A program made the position numbers and the translations under genes. This document shows, piece by piece, positions 1-7,704 of a stretch of 64,000 nt of DNA. The DNA lies in contig WGNJ01000019.1 of the NCBI GenBank assembly GCA_016124635.1, positions 1 to 64,000 of the forward strand, given 5' to 3'. This DNA is from Alphaproteobacteria bacterium. GTDB lineage: Bacteria > Pseudomonadota > Alphaproteobacteria > Micropepsales > Micropepsaceae. Position 1 is the stretch's first letter, and the number at the start of each line of letters is the position of its first letter. Under the pieces are notes generated by a model. That model had not been told where the DNA came from, searched no databases, and worked only from the letters and a program-made list of their open reading frames with translations.

Positions 1-1068
1 GAACATGAACGTCGAAAAGGCGAGCAGCCAAAAGGTCAGCGGCAACTGGAATACGGCAGCACCCGCGATCACCCTAATCGTGTAGAGCAAGGCGAGCGCT
101 ATGACATCGACGGCCATCTGACGCTTCAGCACCAACGAATACGACAACGTCAAGAAGTAGTACGTGCCGAGCGAGGCCACGAACTGCCACGGCAAAAAGA
201 GCCCGGCTGCACCGAAGGCCACAAGCAACAACAGCGGAAAAGCGATGAGACCTTGCTTGATCGAGAGTTGCCCGGAAGCGAACGGGCGATTGCACTTCGA
301 CTTGTGATGGCGATCGTCTTCGAGGTCGAGCAGATCGTTCAACAGGTAGACGCTCGACGCGCAGAGCCCGAAGAGCAGGAAGGCAAGCAGCCCGCGGCCG
401 AGGAGCGCCACATTCATCAGCTGATGCGCCGAGAGGAGCGGCACGAAGATCAGCGCGTTCTTCACCCACTGATGCAGACGCAAGGCTTGCACCCAAGCAC
501 CGAAGTTTCCTTCCTTCGATCGGATGATGCCGCCGACGTTGCCCTGAGCCGTGGCGTGGCGCGTGACGCCGTTGCCGGCATTGACGACGAAGGCTTGGCG
601 GGCGGCGGCCCAAACGGGCAAATCCGCGCCGCCGTTGCCGACATAGTCAAATCCTCTCTCGCCGTAGCGCGCGACCAGTGCGTCACGGGTACAAGTGCCG
701 CCTTCAGGAGGCGTCACGACTTCGTCGAACAGATTCAGGTGGCCCGCAATTTCCTCAGCGGCGGCGTCGCGTCCGGCTGCCAACACCAGCGGCCGGCCGG
801 CGGCACGGGCCTCGGACATGAGGTCGATCACCGCGCGATCGTACGGCAGCACGGAGACATCGAGCTTGGTCCCTCGAGCCAGGCCGTCGCGCAAGGTGCC
901 GTTGCCTTGCACGCCCCAGATCAACGCTTTGAGCAGATTGAGCGGCCGCGCGCGCACAAACGCCAGCGCGCGCTCGAGCATCAAATTCGAGCGCAGCAAC
1001 GTGCCCTCGAGTTCGACGACCAGCGGCGAGCGTTTCTCGTCGGCTTTCAAGGTGCCGGCGTCGCCCAT
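1..1068 (-). CDS. UbiA-family prenyltransferase with HAD-like N-terminal domain (partial)
   Basis: This gene starts at an ATG at 1068 and runs leftward off the window, so at least 356 codons are present and the C-terminus is missing. The N-terminal ~190 residues begin with a HAD-like segment (VELEGTLLRSN, where a phosphatase would have DxDGT). After that comes a membrane domain with the UbiA signature NDLLDLEDDRHHKSK, the NDxxDxxxD motif that binds Mg-prenyl diphosphate. Several hydrophobic helices follow. The family attaches polyprenyl chains to aromatic or sugar-phosphate acceptors; HAD-UbiA fusions resemble decaprenyl-phosphate phosphoribosyltransferase-like proteins. The first Asp of the HAD motif appears replaced by Glu (ELEGT), so phosphatase activity is doubtful. 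The substrate cannot be read from the sequence. The next gene is divergent, across 200 bp in which I see nothing distinctive. Confidence 0.85.
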   Translation of the reverse strand, partial: MGDAGTLKADEKRSPLVVELEGTLLRSNLMLERALAFVRARPLNLLKALIWGVQGNGTLRDGLARGTKLDVSVLPYDRAVIDLMSEARAAGRPLVLAAGRDAAAEEIAGHLNLFDEVVTPPEGGTCTRDALVARYGERGFDYVGNGGADLPVWAAARQAFVVNAGNGVTRHATAQGNVGGIIRSKEGNFGAWVQALRLHQWVKNALIFVPLLSAHQLMNVALLGRGLLAFLLFGLCASSVYLLNDLLDLEDDRHHKSKCNRPFASGQLSIKQGLIAFPLLLLVAFGAAGLFLPWQFVASLGTYYFLTLSYSLVLKRQMAVDVIALALLYTIRVIAGAAVFQLPLTFWLLAFSTFMF

Positions 1069-1268
1069 GCCCACTCCCCTTGTGAACTGGTATTTCAATA
1101 CCGCTTTCCACCACGCGGGACGCAGTACTCGCGGGACACAAGCTGTGAACTTTCGAACCTGGCCGCTTCTTTACTTTGACCGGGCGTGAGCGCCCAAGCC
1201 GTCCAAACTGTTGATTTCGCGGCGGCTAGTGCAAGGTTCGACAACCAGCACCATACACGGATGACAGA

Positions 1269-2450
1269 ATGTCGCCTCGCCCGTTCCGGATCAATATTGC
1301 CGATACCGACATCCAAGACCTGAAGACGCGCCTGGCGCGGACGCGCTGGCCGAACGAGCCGCTGGGCAACGAGCGGTGGGATTGGGGCACCAACCTCACC
1401 TACATGCACCGGCTTATCGACTATTGGCGCGACGCGTTCGATTGGCGCCGCGCGGAAGCGGAGCTCAACCGATTTCCTCAGTTTATCGCGAAGATTGCCA
1501 GTGCGAATGGCGAGCACCACCACATCCATTTCATTCGCGAGCGCGGATCGGGCCGCAATCCGAGGCCGCTGATTCTGACGCACGGTTGGCCGTCGACGTT
1601 CCGCGAATTCTTGGACGTGATCGAGCCGTTGGCGCATCCCGAGCGCTTCGGCGGCAATGCGGAGGACGGCTTCGATATCGTGGTGCCTTCGCTGCTTGGA
1701 TACGGATTCTCGTCGCGGCCGCTGTTGCCGGTTGGGCCCGCGGTTATTGCCGAGCTGTGGCACGCGCTGATGCATGATGTGCTCGGCTACAAGACCTACG
1801 CCGCGCAGGCGGGCGATTGGGGCAGCTTCGTCACGTCACGCCTCGCTCTTCAGCATCCGGAGAGCGTGACGGCGATCCATCTCACGATGCTGCCGCTGCG
1901 CCCGTATCTGAAGCATCCGTCGCAAGCGCCGGTGAGCGCGGAAGAAGCGGCGTGGATCAAGGCGATGCAGGCATGGTGGCGACAAGAAGAAGGCTACCGC
2001 GTCATTCAGTCGACGAAGCCGATGGCGCTCGCATTCGCGTTGATGGATTCGCCTGCGGGATTGGCGGCTTGGCTCGCGGACAAATACTGGCGCCTCGGCG
2101 ACACCGAGAAACTGCATCCCTTCGAAGGCATGGAGCGGCGGTTTCCACACCACGTGATGTGCACGCAGCTCTCGCTCTATTGGTTCACGCAGACAATCAA
2201 TTCGGCGAACACGCTCTACAAAGTGGGACCTGCGGAAGGCAGCGCCTCGTTGAAGCCCGGGCAGCGTGTCGAGGTGCCGACAGCCTACTCCGAATATCCG
2301 ATGGACGTTCTGCCGCCGACGCCGGAGAGCTGGGCGCGGCGCAGCTACAATCTCGTTCGCTATCAGCACATGCCGCGCGGCGGTCACTTTGCCGCGATGG
2401 AAGAACCAAAACTGTTCGCCGACGATGTTCGCTCGTTCTTCCGCCCTTGA
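1269..2450 (+). CDS. Epoxide hydrolase family alpha/beta hydrolase
   Basis: A 393-aa protein with the N-terminal epoxide hydrolase (EHN) segment followed by an alpha/beta hydrolase fold. Visible catalytic elements are the oxyanion-hole motif HGWP (His105), the nucleophile Asp183 in AGDWGS and the general-base His373 in GGHFAAME. An Asp rather than Ser nucleophile is the mark of epoxide hydrolases, which open epoxides to diols through an ester intermediate. Length and motif order match microsomal-type EphX proteins common in Alphaproteobacteria. No signal peptide is seen, so it should be cytoplasmic. It stands 59 bp before the M2 peptidase gene on the same strand, with no obvious functional link. 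The physiological substrate is unknown. Confidence 0.92.
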   Translation: MSPRPFRINIADTDIQDLKTRLARTRWPNEPLGNERWDWGTNLTYMHRLIDYWRDAFDWRRAEAELNRFPQFIAKIASANGEHHHIHFIRERGSGRNPRPLILTHGWPSTFREFLDVIEPLAHPERFGGNAEDGFDIVVPSLLGYGFSSRPLLPVGPAVIAELWHALMHDVLGYKTYAAQAGDWGSFVTSRLALQHPESVTAIHLTMLPLRPYLKHPSQAPVSAEEAAWIKAMQAWWRQEEGYRVIQSTKPMALAFALMDSPAGLAAWLADKYWRLGDTEKLHPFEGMERRFPHHVMCTQLSLYWFTQTINSANTLYKVGPAEGSASLKPGQRVEVPTAYSEYPMDVLPPTPESWARRSYNLVRYQHMPRGGHFAAMEEPKLFADDVRSFFRP

Positions 2451-2509
2451 TTTCGCGGTGCACGCAATGCTCAGGTGCGCGTGGAAGATATCAAAGGCTG
2501 GGGAGCCCC

Positions 2510-4471
2510 ATGAGATTTGCTACGGCATTTATGCTGACGAGCGCGCTCGTGCTTGCGGCATGCGGCGAGAAGAAGCCCGAAGGGCAAACGAGCGACGCGC
2601 AGTCGGCGACTGCAACACCGACGGCCGCGGCTGATAGCTATCCGGCGACGCCCGAGGGCGCCGATAAGTTCGTGGCCGACGTCAACGCCGACCTCAAGCG
2701 CATGCAGCCCTATTTCAGTTCGGCGCAGTGGCTTCAAGCAACCTACATCACGGACGATTCGCAGCTGATCGCAGCGCGCGCGACCGAGGAATATCTCGCC
2801 TGGCAAGCCAAGCGGATCGAGCAATCGAAGATCTTCAACGGCGTTCAGGGGCTGAAGCCGGAAACGGCCCGCGCGATCATGCTCTTGAAGAACGTGTCCG
2901 CGCCGGCACCGTCCGATCCCAAGCTGCAGTCGGAACTTGCGACGATCCTGTCGCGCATGGAGGCAAACTACGGCGCCGGAAAGTGGTGCCGCGCGCCGAA
3001 CGACTGCCTCAATCTCTCCGACATCGAGAAGATCATCGACGATCCCAAGCAAACGCCAGATGCGCGTCTGGCCGCTTGGAAAGGCTGGCACGAAACGGCG
3101 CGCGCGATCCGCAAGGACTATCAGCGCTTCGTCGAGCTTGTGAATCAAGGCGCGAAGGAGATGGGCAAGGCCGACGCCGGCGAGGTTTGGCGCAGCGGCT
3201 ACGATATGCCCCCCGCCGCATTCGCCGCCGAAACCGAGCGGCTCTGGACGCAAGTGAAGCCCCTCTACAACGAGTTGCACTGCTATGTGCGCGGGAAGCT
3301 CAACGCCAAGTACGGCGACAGCGTCGTGCCGAAAGACGGGCTCATCCCGGCACACCTCCTCGGCAATATGTGGGCGCAGGAGTGGAGCAACATCTATCCG
3401 CTGGTCGAGCCGTATCCGGGCGTCGCGGCGCTCGACGTGACGGCGGCGCTCAAGAAGCAGCGCGACGCCGAGTTCGCGCGCATCCGTGCCGAGAACCGCT
3501 CACAGACGACGCCGGTGCAAATCGCCGAGCTCTCGCATCAGGCCGATGCGGACGAGTCCGTGAAAATGGCGAAGGTGGCCGAAGATTTTTACACCTCGCT
3601 CGGTATGCCCTCGCTTCCTCCGTCGTTCTGGGAGAAATCGATGCTGACGCGGCCGCGCGACCGCGACGTCGTGTGTCACGCGAGCGCCTGGGACCTCAAC
3701 ATGCAAGGCGACGTGCGCATCAAAATGTGCATCGACCCGAAGGAAGAGGATCTGATCACGATCCATCACGAGCTCGGGCACATCTATTACGACCTGATGT
3801 ACAACCCGCTGCCGCCGATCTTCCAGGACGCGGCGCATGACGGCTTCCACGAAGCGATCGGCGATACGATCACGCTGTCGCTGACGCCGGCGCATCTGCA
3901 CCGCATCGGTCTCGTCGGACCGCAAAAGGCCGACCCGAAGGCGGTGATCAACGCGCAGATGAAATGGGCGGTCGCCAAGATCGTGTTCTTGCCCTGGGGC
4001 AAGCTCGTCGACCAGTGGCGCTGGAAGGTGTTCTCCGGCGAAGTGACGCCCGAGAATTACAACGCGGCGTGGTGGAAGCTGCGCGAAGATTATCAGGGGG
4101 TCGCTCCGCCGACCGAGCGCAGCGAAGAGAACTTCGATCCGGGCGCGAAGTATCACGTGGCAGGCAACACGCCGTACACGCGCTATTTCCTCTCGTTCAT
4201 CATCCAATTCCAGTTCCAGAAGGCGCTGTGCGAAGCGGCGGGCTACACGGGACCGCTCAACGAGTGCGACGTCTACGGCAACAAGGAAGCCGGCGAACGC
4301 TTCATGGCGATGCTGAAAGCGGGCGCGTCGCGGCCGTGGCCGGAAACGCTCGAGAAGCTGACCGGCACGCGGCAAATGGACGGCTCGGCGCTGATCGAAT
4401 ATTTCGCGCCGCTGATGGCGTATTTGAAGGAGCAGAATGAAGGCAAGCAGTGCGGCTGGGGCGGTCAGTAG
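2510..4471 (+). CDS. M2 family (ACE-like) zinc peptidase, predicted lipoprotein
   Basis: A 653-aa member of peptidase family M2, the angiotensin-converting-enzyme-like dipeptidyl carboxypeptidases. The ATG at 2510 gives a short signal ending in LVLAAC-GE, a lipobox, so the protein is probably anchored in the cell envelope; longer in-frame extensions only overlap the upstream gene. The zinc site is HELGH at residues 420-424, and the third ligand is Glu448 in HEAIGD, exactly 24 residues after the second His as in ACE. A low-complexity Ala/Thr linker follows the lipobox. It would release C-terminal dipeptides from periplasmic peptides. The downstream gene accA is convergent, across a repeat element. 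Confidence 0.93.
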   Translation: MRFATAFMLTSALVLAACGEKKPEGQTSDAQSATATPTAAADSYPATPEGADKFVADVNADLKRMQPYFSSAQWLQATYITDDSQLIAARATEEYLAWQAKRIEQSKIFNGVQGLKPETARAIMLLKNVSAPAPSDPKLQSELATILSRMEANYGAGKWCRAPNDCLNLSDIEKIIDDPKQTPDARLAAWKGWHETARAIRKDYQRFVELVNQGAKEMGKADAGEVWRSGYDMPPAAFAAETERLWTQVKPLYNELHCYVRGKLNAKYGDSVVPKDGLIPAHLLGNMWAQEWSNIYPLVEPYPGVAALDVTAALKKQRDAEFARIRAENRSQTTPVQIAELSHQADADESVKMAKVAEDFYTSLGMPSLPPSFWEKSMLTRPRDRDVVCHASAWDLNMQGDVRIKMCIDPKEEDLITIHHELGHIYYDLMYNPLPPIFQDAAHDGFHEAIGDTITLSLTPAHLHRIGLVGPQKADPKAVINAQMKWAVAKIVFLPWGKLVDQWRWKVFSGEVTPENYNAAWWKLREDYQGVAPPTERSEENFDPGAKYHVAGNTPYTRYFLSFIIQFQFQKALCEAAGYTGPLNECDVYGNKEAGERFMAMLKAGASRPWPETLEKLTGTRQMDGSALIEYFAPLMAYLKEQNEGKQCGWGGQ

Positions 4472-4501
4472 TCCATTCATTGCAGTGGTTGCACGCATAC
4501 T

Positions 4502-4720
4502 TTTCCTCCCCTGCATCCGAAGGGTGCGGGGGAGGTGCAGAGCCGGCAGACCTTTGAAGCGAAGACCTGAGTGATCGTGGCGAGGCGGAGGGGGTGCCGT
4601 TGAGTGGCCGCTCGCGCAAGGTCGACGCTTAACGCGCGTCGCGTCAGCGCACCCCCTCCGTCTCGCCGCTGCGCGGCGATCCACCTCCGCCCGCACGCCC
4701 ACAGCGTGCAGGGGAGGAAA
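4502..4720. repeat. Intergenic palindromic repeat element, copy A
   Basis: The gap between the convergent M2 peptidase and accA genes is filled by a nested palindrome. The outer arms are a perfect 14-bp inverted repeat (4502-4515 and 4707-4720, TTTCCTCCCCTGCA and its complement). Inner 19-bp arms (4579-4597 and 4649-4667) match with one mismatch. Three 13-mers recur in the element at 45082-45214: GCGCACCCCCTCC, GCAGGGGAGGAAA and, inverted, GCGGGGGAGGTGC. No coding potential is seen. Such GC-rich palindromes between genes resemble dispersed non-autonomous elements of Alphaproteobacteria; the transcript would fold into a long hairpin. Confidence 0.75.
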
Positions 4721-4739
4721 CATGGGGTGCTTCGGCAAT

Positions 4740-5699
4740 CTAAGCGACGCCGACGCGGCCCATGGAGAGGAATTTTTCGCGGCGGGCGCGGCGAAGGTCT
4801 TCGGCCGGGATACCGTCGAGCTCGGCCAAGGCGACGTCGATCGCATCGCCGGCGTCCGACATGACGCGCTGCGGTCCACGATGCGCCCCGCCGAGCGGCT
4901 CGGGCACGATCGAGTCGATAACGCGCAGGGACAGAAGATCCTGCGCCGTGATCTTGAGCGCCGCGGCGGCGTCTTGCGCCTTTTCGGCGCTGCGCCAAAG
5001 GATCGAGGAGCAACCTTCAGGCGTAATCACCGAATAGATCGCGTGCTCGAGCATGATCACGCGGTCACCGGCCGCGATCGCGATGGCGCCGCCCGACATG
5101 CCTTCACCAATGATCACCGATATCAGCGGCACGCCGAGCGTTAGGCAACGCTCGGTCGAGCGGGCGATCGCTTCGGCCTGACCGCGCTCCTCAGCCGAGA
5201 CGCCGGGATAAGCACCAGCTGAATCGACGAGCGTGACGACCGGCAAGCCGAATTTCTCGGCCATCGTCATCAGACGAACGGCCTTGCGATAACCGTCCGG
5301 CATCGCCATGCCGAAATTGTGCTTGATGCGTGACTTGGTGTCGTTGCCCTTCTCGTGTCCGATCACCATCACCGGACGTCCGCGGAAGGAGCCCGGCCCG
5401 CCGATGATCGCCTTATCGTCGGCGTAGGCGCGGTCGCCGGCGAGCGGCGTGAAATCCTGGATCAATGTATTTATGTAGTCGGAGAAATGCGGTCGCTGCG
5501 GATGACGCGCGACCTGCGTCTTCTGCCACGGCGTCAACTTCGCGTAGGTGTCCTTCAGAAGCTGTGCGGCCTTCGTCTCGAGCTTCGTCACTTCGTCGTC
5601 GATGTTGACGGCATCGCCCTGAGCGGCGAGACGGCGAAGCTCCTCGACCTTGCCTTCGAGTTCGGCGATCGGCTTTTCGAAGTCGAGATAGGTGGTCAT
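4740..5699 (-). CDS. accA: Acetyl-CoA carboxylase carboxyltransferase subunit alpha
   Basis: A 319-aa protein matching AccA in length and along its whole length. It begins [20 protein letters not shown], the coiled-coil N-terminal segment typical of the subunit. It continues into the crotonase-fold carboxyltransferase core with [30 protein letters not shown] and [17 protein letters not shown], which form the CoA and carboxybiotin binding surfaces. With AccD it transfers the carboxyl group from biotin to acetyl-CoA to make malonyl-CoA, the first committed step of fatty acid synthesis in the cytoplasm. In many Alphaproteobacteria accA lies near xerD and aroKB, as here. The 174-bp upstream gap is shared with the divergent ECF41 unit. 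Confidence 0.97.
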   Translation of the reverse strand: MTTYLDFEKPIAELEGKVEELRRLAAQGDAVNIDDEVTKLETKAAQLLKDTYAKLTPWQKTQVARHPQRPHFSDYINTLIQDFTPLAGDRAYADDKAIIGGPGSFRGRPVMVIGHEKGNDTKSRIKHNFGMAMPDGYRKAVRLMTMAEKFGLPVVTLVDSAGAYPGVSAEERGQAEAIARSTERCLTLGVPLISVIIGEGMSGGAIAIAAGDRVIMLEHAIYSVITPEGCSSILWRSAEKAQDAAAALKITAQDLLSLRVIDSIVPEPLGGAHRGPQRVMSDAGDAIDVALAELDGIPAEDLRRARREKFLSMGRVGVA

Positions 5700-5821
5700 T
5701 CGGCTTCCGAACGATGGCCGATCCTCGAAACCTTGAGGCCGACCAAGGGGTTACGCAGCACTGCGGCAGTAGGCCGCGAGAGGTGCCCGATGAGTCTAGG
5801 CCTTGTCAACGGCGGCAATGC

Positions 5822-5848
5822 TGTCACAGACGCCCGGGCAGCTACGTC
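5822..5848 (+). promoter_or_regulatory. ECF41-type sigma factor promoter
   Basis: TGTCACA at 5822-5828 and CGTC at 5845-5848 are separated by exactly 16 bp, the published consensus for promoters recognised by ECF41 sigma factors. The site lies 26 bp before the ATG of a three-gene unit whose last gene encodes an ECF41 sigma factor, which suggests autoregulation. The motif match is read directly; promoter function is inferred. Confidence 0.75.
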
Positions 5849-5873
5849 ATACCAGCGAGGAGACCGAAATCCG

Positions 5874-6245
5874 ATGCGAATTCTGGCGATCATTCTGGGC
5901 GTTCTGATGGCGGCAAACGGGGTCTACATGTTCGTCGATCCGCCCGATTGGTACGCGGCGGTACCGGGCGTTCCCGACACCGGCCCTCTTAACCTTCATT
6001 TCGTTCAGGACATCGGCATCGCCTATGCGGTCTCGGGCGGTGCGATCGTTTGGGGGGCGTTCGGCGGCGGCTGGCGCGCGACGGCGGCCGGTGCCGCGTT
6101 TCTGGCGCTCCATTCCCTGCTTCACATCGGCGAGACGATCATGGGGCACCACCACGACGTCCTCTTGAACGAGGCGATCGCCGTGCATCTGCCGGCGTGG
6201 CTCGCCGTCGCCATCGCTTATCTGCAAAGACGACAAACAGCCTGA
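5874..6245 (+). CDS. Small integral membrane protein in ECF41 unit
   Basis: A 123-aa hydrophobic protein beginning MRILAIILGVLMAANGVYMF. It has about four predicted transmembrane segments, with a conserved-looking LHFVQDIGIAYAVSGG in the second and a His-rich stretch (HSLLHIGETIMGHHHD) before the last. The ATG at 5874 is preceded by GAGGAG and lies 26 bp behind an ECF41-type promoter. The CMD-like gene begins 11 bp after its stop. I do not recognise a named family. Because ECF41 regulons usually contain the sigma factor and a CMD or oxidoreductase partner, this protein is probably co-expressed with them. The His cluster could bind metal, but that is a guess. Confidence 0.8.
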   Translation: MRILAIILGVLMAANGVYMFVDPPDWYAAVPGVPDTGPLNLHFVQDIGIAYAVSGGAIVWGAFGGGWRATAAGAAFLALHSLLHIGETIMGHHHDVLLNEAIAVHLPAWLAVAIAYLQRRQTA

Positions 6246-6256
6246 AGGAGGCTTCG

Positions 6257-6817
6257 ATGCTGCGCGCGTTGCTGACGTGGATGCTCAAGGAAGGCGAAAA
6301 GGTGATCGGCAAGGTCGATATGGATTACGCATATCACTTGCGCGATGTGGCCCCCTGGTGGCTGGTGCGCTTCGCCTTCATCAAAGTTGTGGAGGGCCCG
6401 CGAAAGGTGACCTCGCCCGAGGTCTACCATACGGTCGGTTTGGCGGCGGCAATGGTCGAAGACTGCGGTCCATGTGTTCAGATCCACGTCAACCTGGCGC
6501 AGCGTGAGCACGTTCCGGCAGAGTTGCTGCGAAACTTGGTGGCGCGCAAACTCGATCAAGTTCCGAGCGAGGTCGCGGTCGCGTTTCACTACGGCGAAAA
6601 GGTATCGCGCGGCGAGCTTGCGGACGAGGAACGAGATGCGTTGCGTGCGAAGTGGGGCGAGAAAGGATTGATCGAGCTTGCGTTCGCTGCCGCCGTCGCG
6701 CGGTTCTATCCGGCGGTCAAGCGTGGGCTCGGCTACGCGCACACCTGCGAACGCGTTGTCGTGGGCAATGAAACGACCTGGGCCGTGAAGGCCGATGCGG
6801 TGAAGGCTGCAGCATGA
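6257..6817 (+). CDS. AhpD/carboxymuconolactone decarboxylase-like protein, ECF41 partner
   Basis: A 186-aa protein with a Cys70-Gly-Pro-Cys73-x3-His77 motif preceded by acidic residues (VEDCGPCVQIH), the redox-active signature of the AhpD / carboxymuconolactone decarboxylase fold. In AhpD these residues reduce partner peroxidases or act as a thiol peroxidase. Start at 6257 follows GAAGGAGG with good spacing. The stop overlaps the start of the sigma factor gene by 4 bp (ATGA), so the two are translationally coupled. CMD-like proteins are the most common genomic partner of ECF41 sigma factors, which supports both assignments. The true substrate or redox partner is unknown. Confidence 0.88.
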   Translation: MLRALLTWMLKEGEKVIGKVDMDYAYHLRDVAPWWLVRFAFIKVVEGPRKVTSPEVYHTVGLAAAMVEDCGPCVQIHVNLAQREHVPAELLRNLVARKLDQVPSEVAVAFHYGEKVSRGELADEERDALRAKWGEKGLIELAFAAAVARFYPAVKRGLGYAHTCERVVVGNETTWAVKADAVKAAA

Positions 6818-7704
6818 CGCTCGACCTATCAGCGACGACATTCGAAGGTGAGCGCAAGCGATTGACGATGCTCGCCTACCGCATGCTCGGCCGCTGGTCG
6901 GAAGCCGAAGATGCCGTCCAGGACGGCTATCTTCGCTGGCAAGCGGCGGATCAAAGCGAAATCCGGGTGCCCGGCGCGTGGCTCACGACCACCGTCGTTC
7001 GCCTGTGCCTGGACCGCATGCGCAAGGCTAAAGCATCGCGCGAAGTCTATGTTGGGCCGTGGCTGCCGGAACCGGTGCTCACGCCCGAAGGCGGCGAGCG
7101 CGAGATGTCGGCGGATCCAACCTCGTTCGCGCAGGATTTGTCGATGGGGTTGATGCTGGTTCTGGAGCGGCTTGGGCCCGAGGAGCGCGCCGCGTTCATT
7201 TTGCGCGAGGCCTTCGATAGCTCCTATAGCGAAATCGCAGCCGCGCTCGGCAAGAGCGAGGTGGCGGTGCGCCAGTTGGTGTCGCGGGCACGCGAGCGTG
7301 TGAAAGGTGCGCGCAAGCGCTACGACCCGCCGCCGGGCGCGCATGAGAAGCTGATGTCGAGCCTATTGCACGCAATCGAAGCAAAGGACCCGACGGCGCT
7401 CGCCGGACTGCTCACGAAGGACGCCAGCTTCACGAGCGATGCGGGCGGCAAGCGGCCTGCCGCGCTGCGCGTCGTCACCGGAGCGGACGAGGTCGCAAAG
7501 TTGATTCTGCATGTGACGACGGGCGGCAACAGCGCCAAGGAGATGCGGCGTCTCGATTTCAACGGCGCGCGCGGGCTTTGGGTCGTGGATCAGCGCGGTT
7601 ACGAGAACGCCATTCAGATCGAGATCGACGGCGAGCACATCTCGGCCATCTATATCGTGCGCAACCCCGACAAGCTCGCGCACATCAGCGCGGCGATGCA
7701 CTAA
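6814..7704 (+). CDS. ECF41-family RNA polymerase sigma factor
   Basis: A 296-aa sigma-70 family protein. Regions 2 and 4 occupy roughly residues 1-170 and carry YRMLGRWSEAEDAVQDGYLRW and YSEIAAALGKSEVAVRQLVSRAR. A C-terminal SnoaL-like extension of about 120 residues replaces an anti-sigma factor. Two ECF41 hallmarks are present: the linker motif YVGPWLPEP at residues 79-87 and NPDKL at 284-288. In characterised members the extension both activates and inhibits the sigma factor. The gene overlaps the CMD-like gene by ATGA, and a matching promoter lies upstream of the unit. Its stop overlaps the stop of the convergent kup gene by two bases. Confidence 0.95.
   Translation: MTLDLSATTFEGERKRLTMLAYRMLGRWSEAEDAVQDGYLRWQAADQSEIRVPGAWLTTTVVRLCLDRMRKAKASREVYVGPWLPEPVLTPEGGEREMSADPTSFAQDLSMGLMLVLERLGPEERAAFILREAFDSSYSEIAAALGKSEVAVRQLVSRARERVKGARKRYDPPPGAHEKLMSSLLHAIEAKDPTALAGLLTKDASFTSDAGGKRPAALRVVTGADEVAKLILHVTTGGNSAKEMRRLDFNGARGLWVVDQRGYENAIQIEIDGEHISAIYIVRNPDKLAHISAAMH

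Noticed and set aside
253..1179. 308-codon plus-strand frame at the left edge
   Set aside because: It lies opposite the UbiA-family gene, whose NDxxDxxxD motif and helices are convincing.
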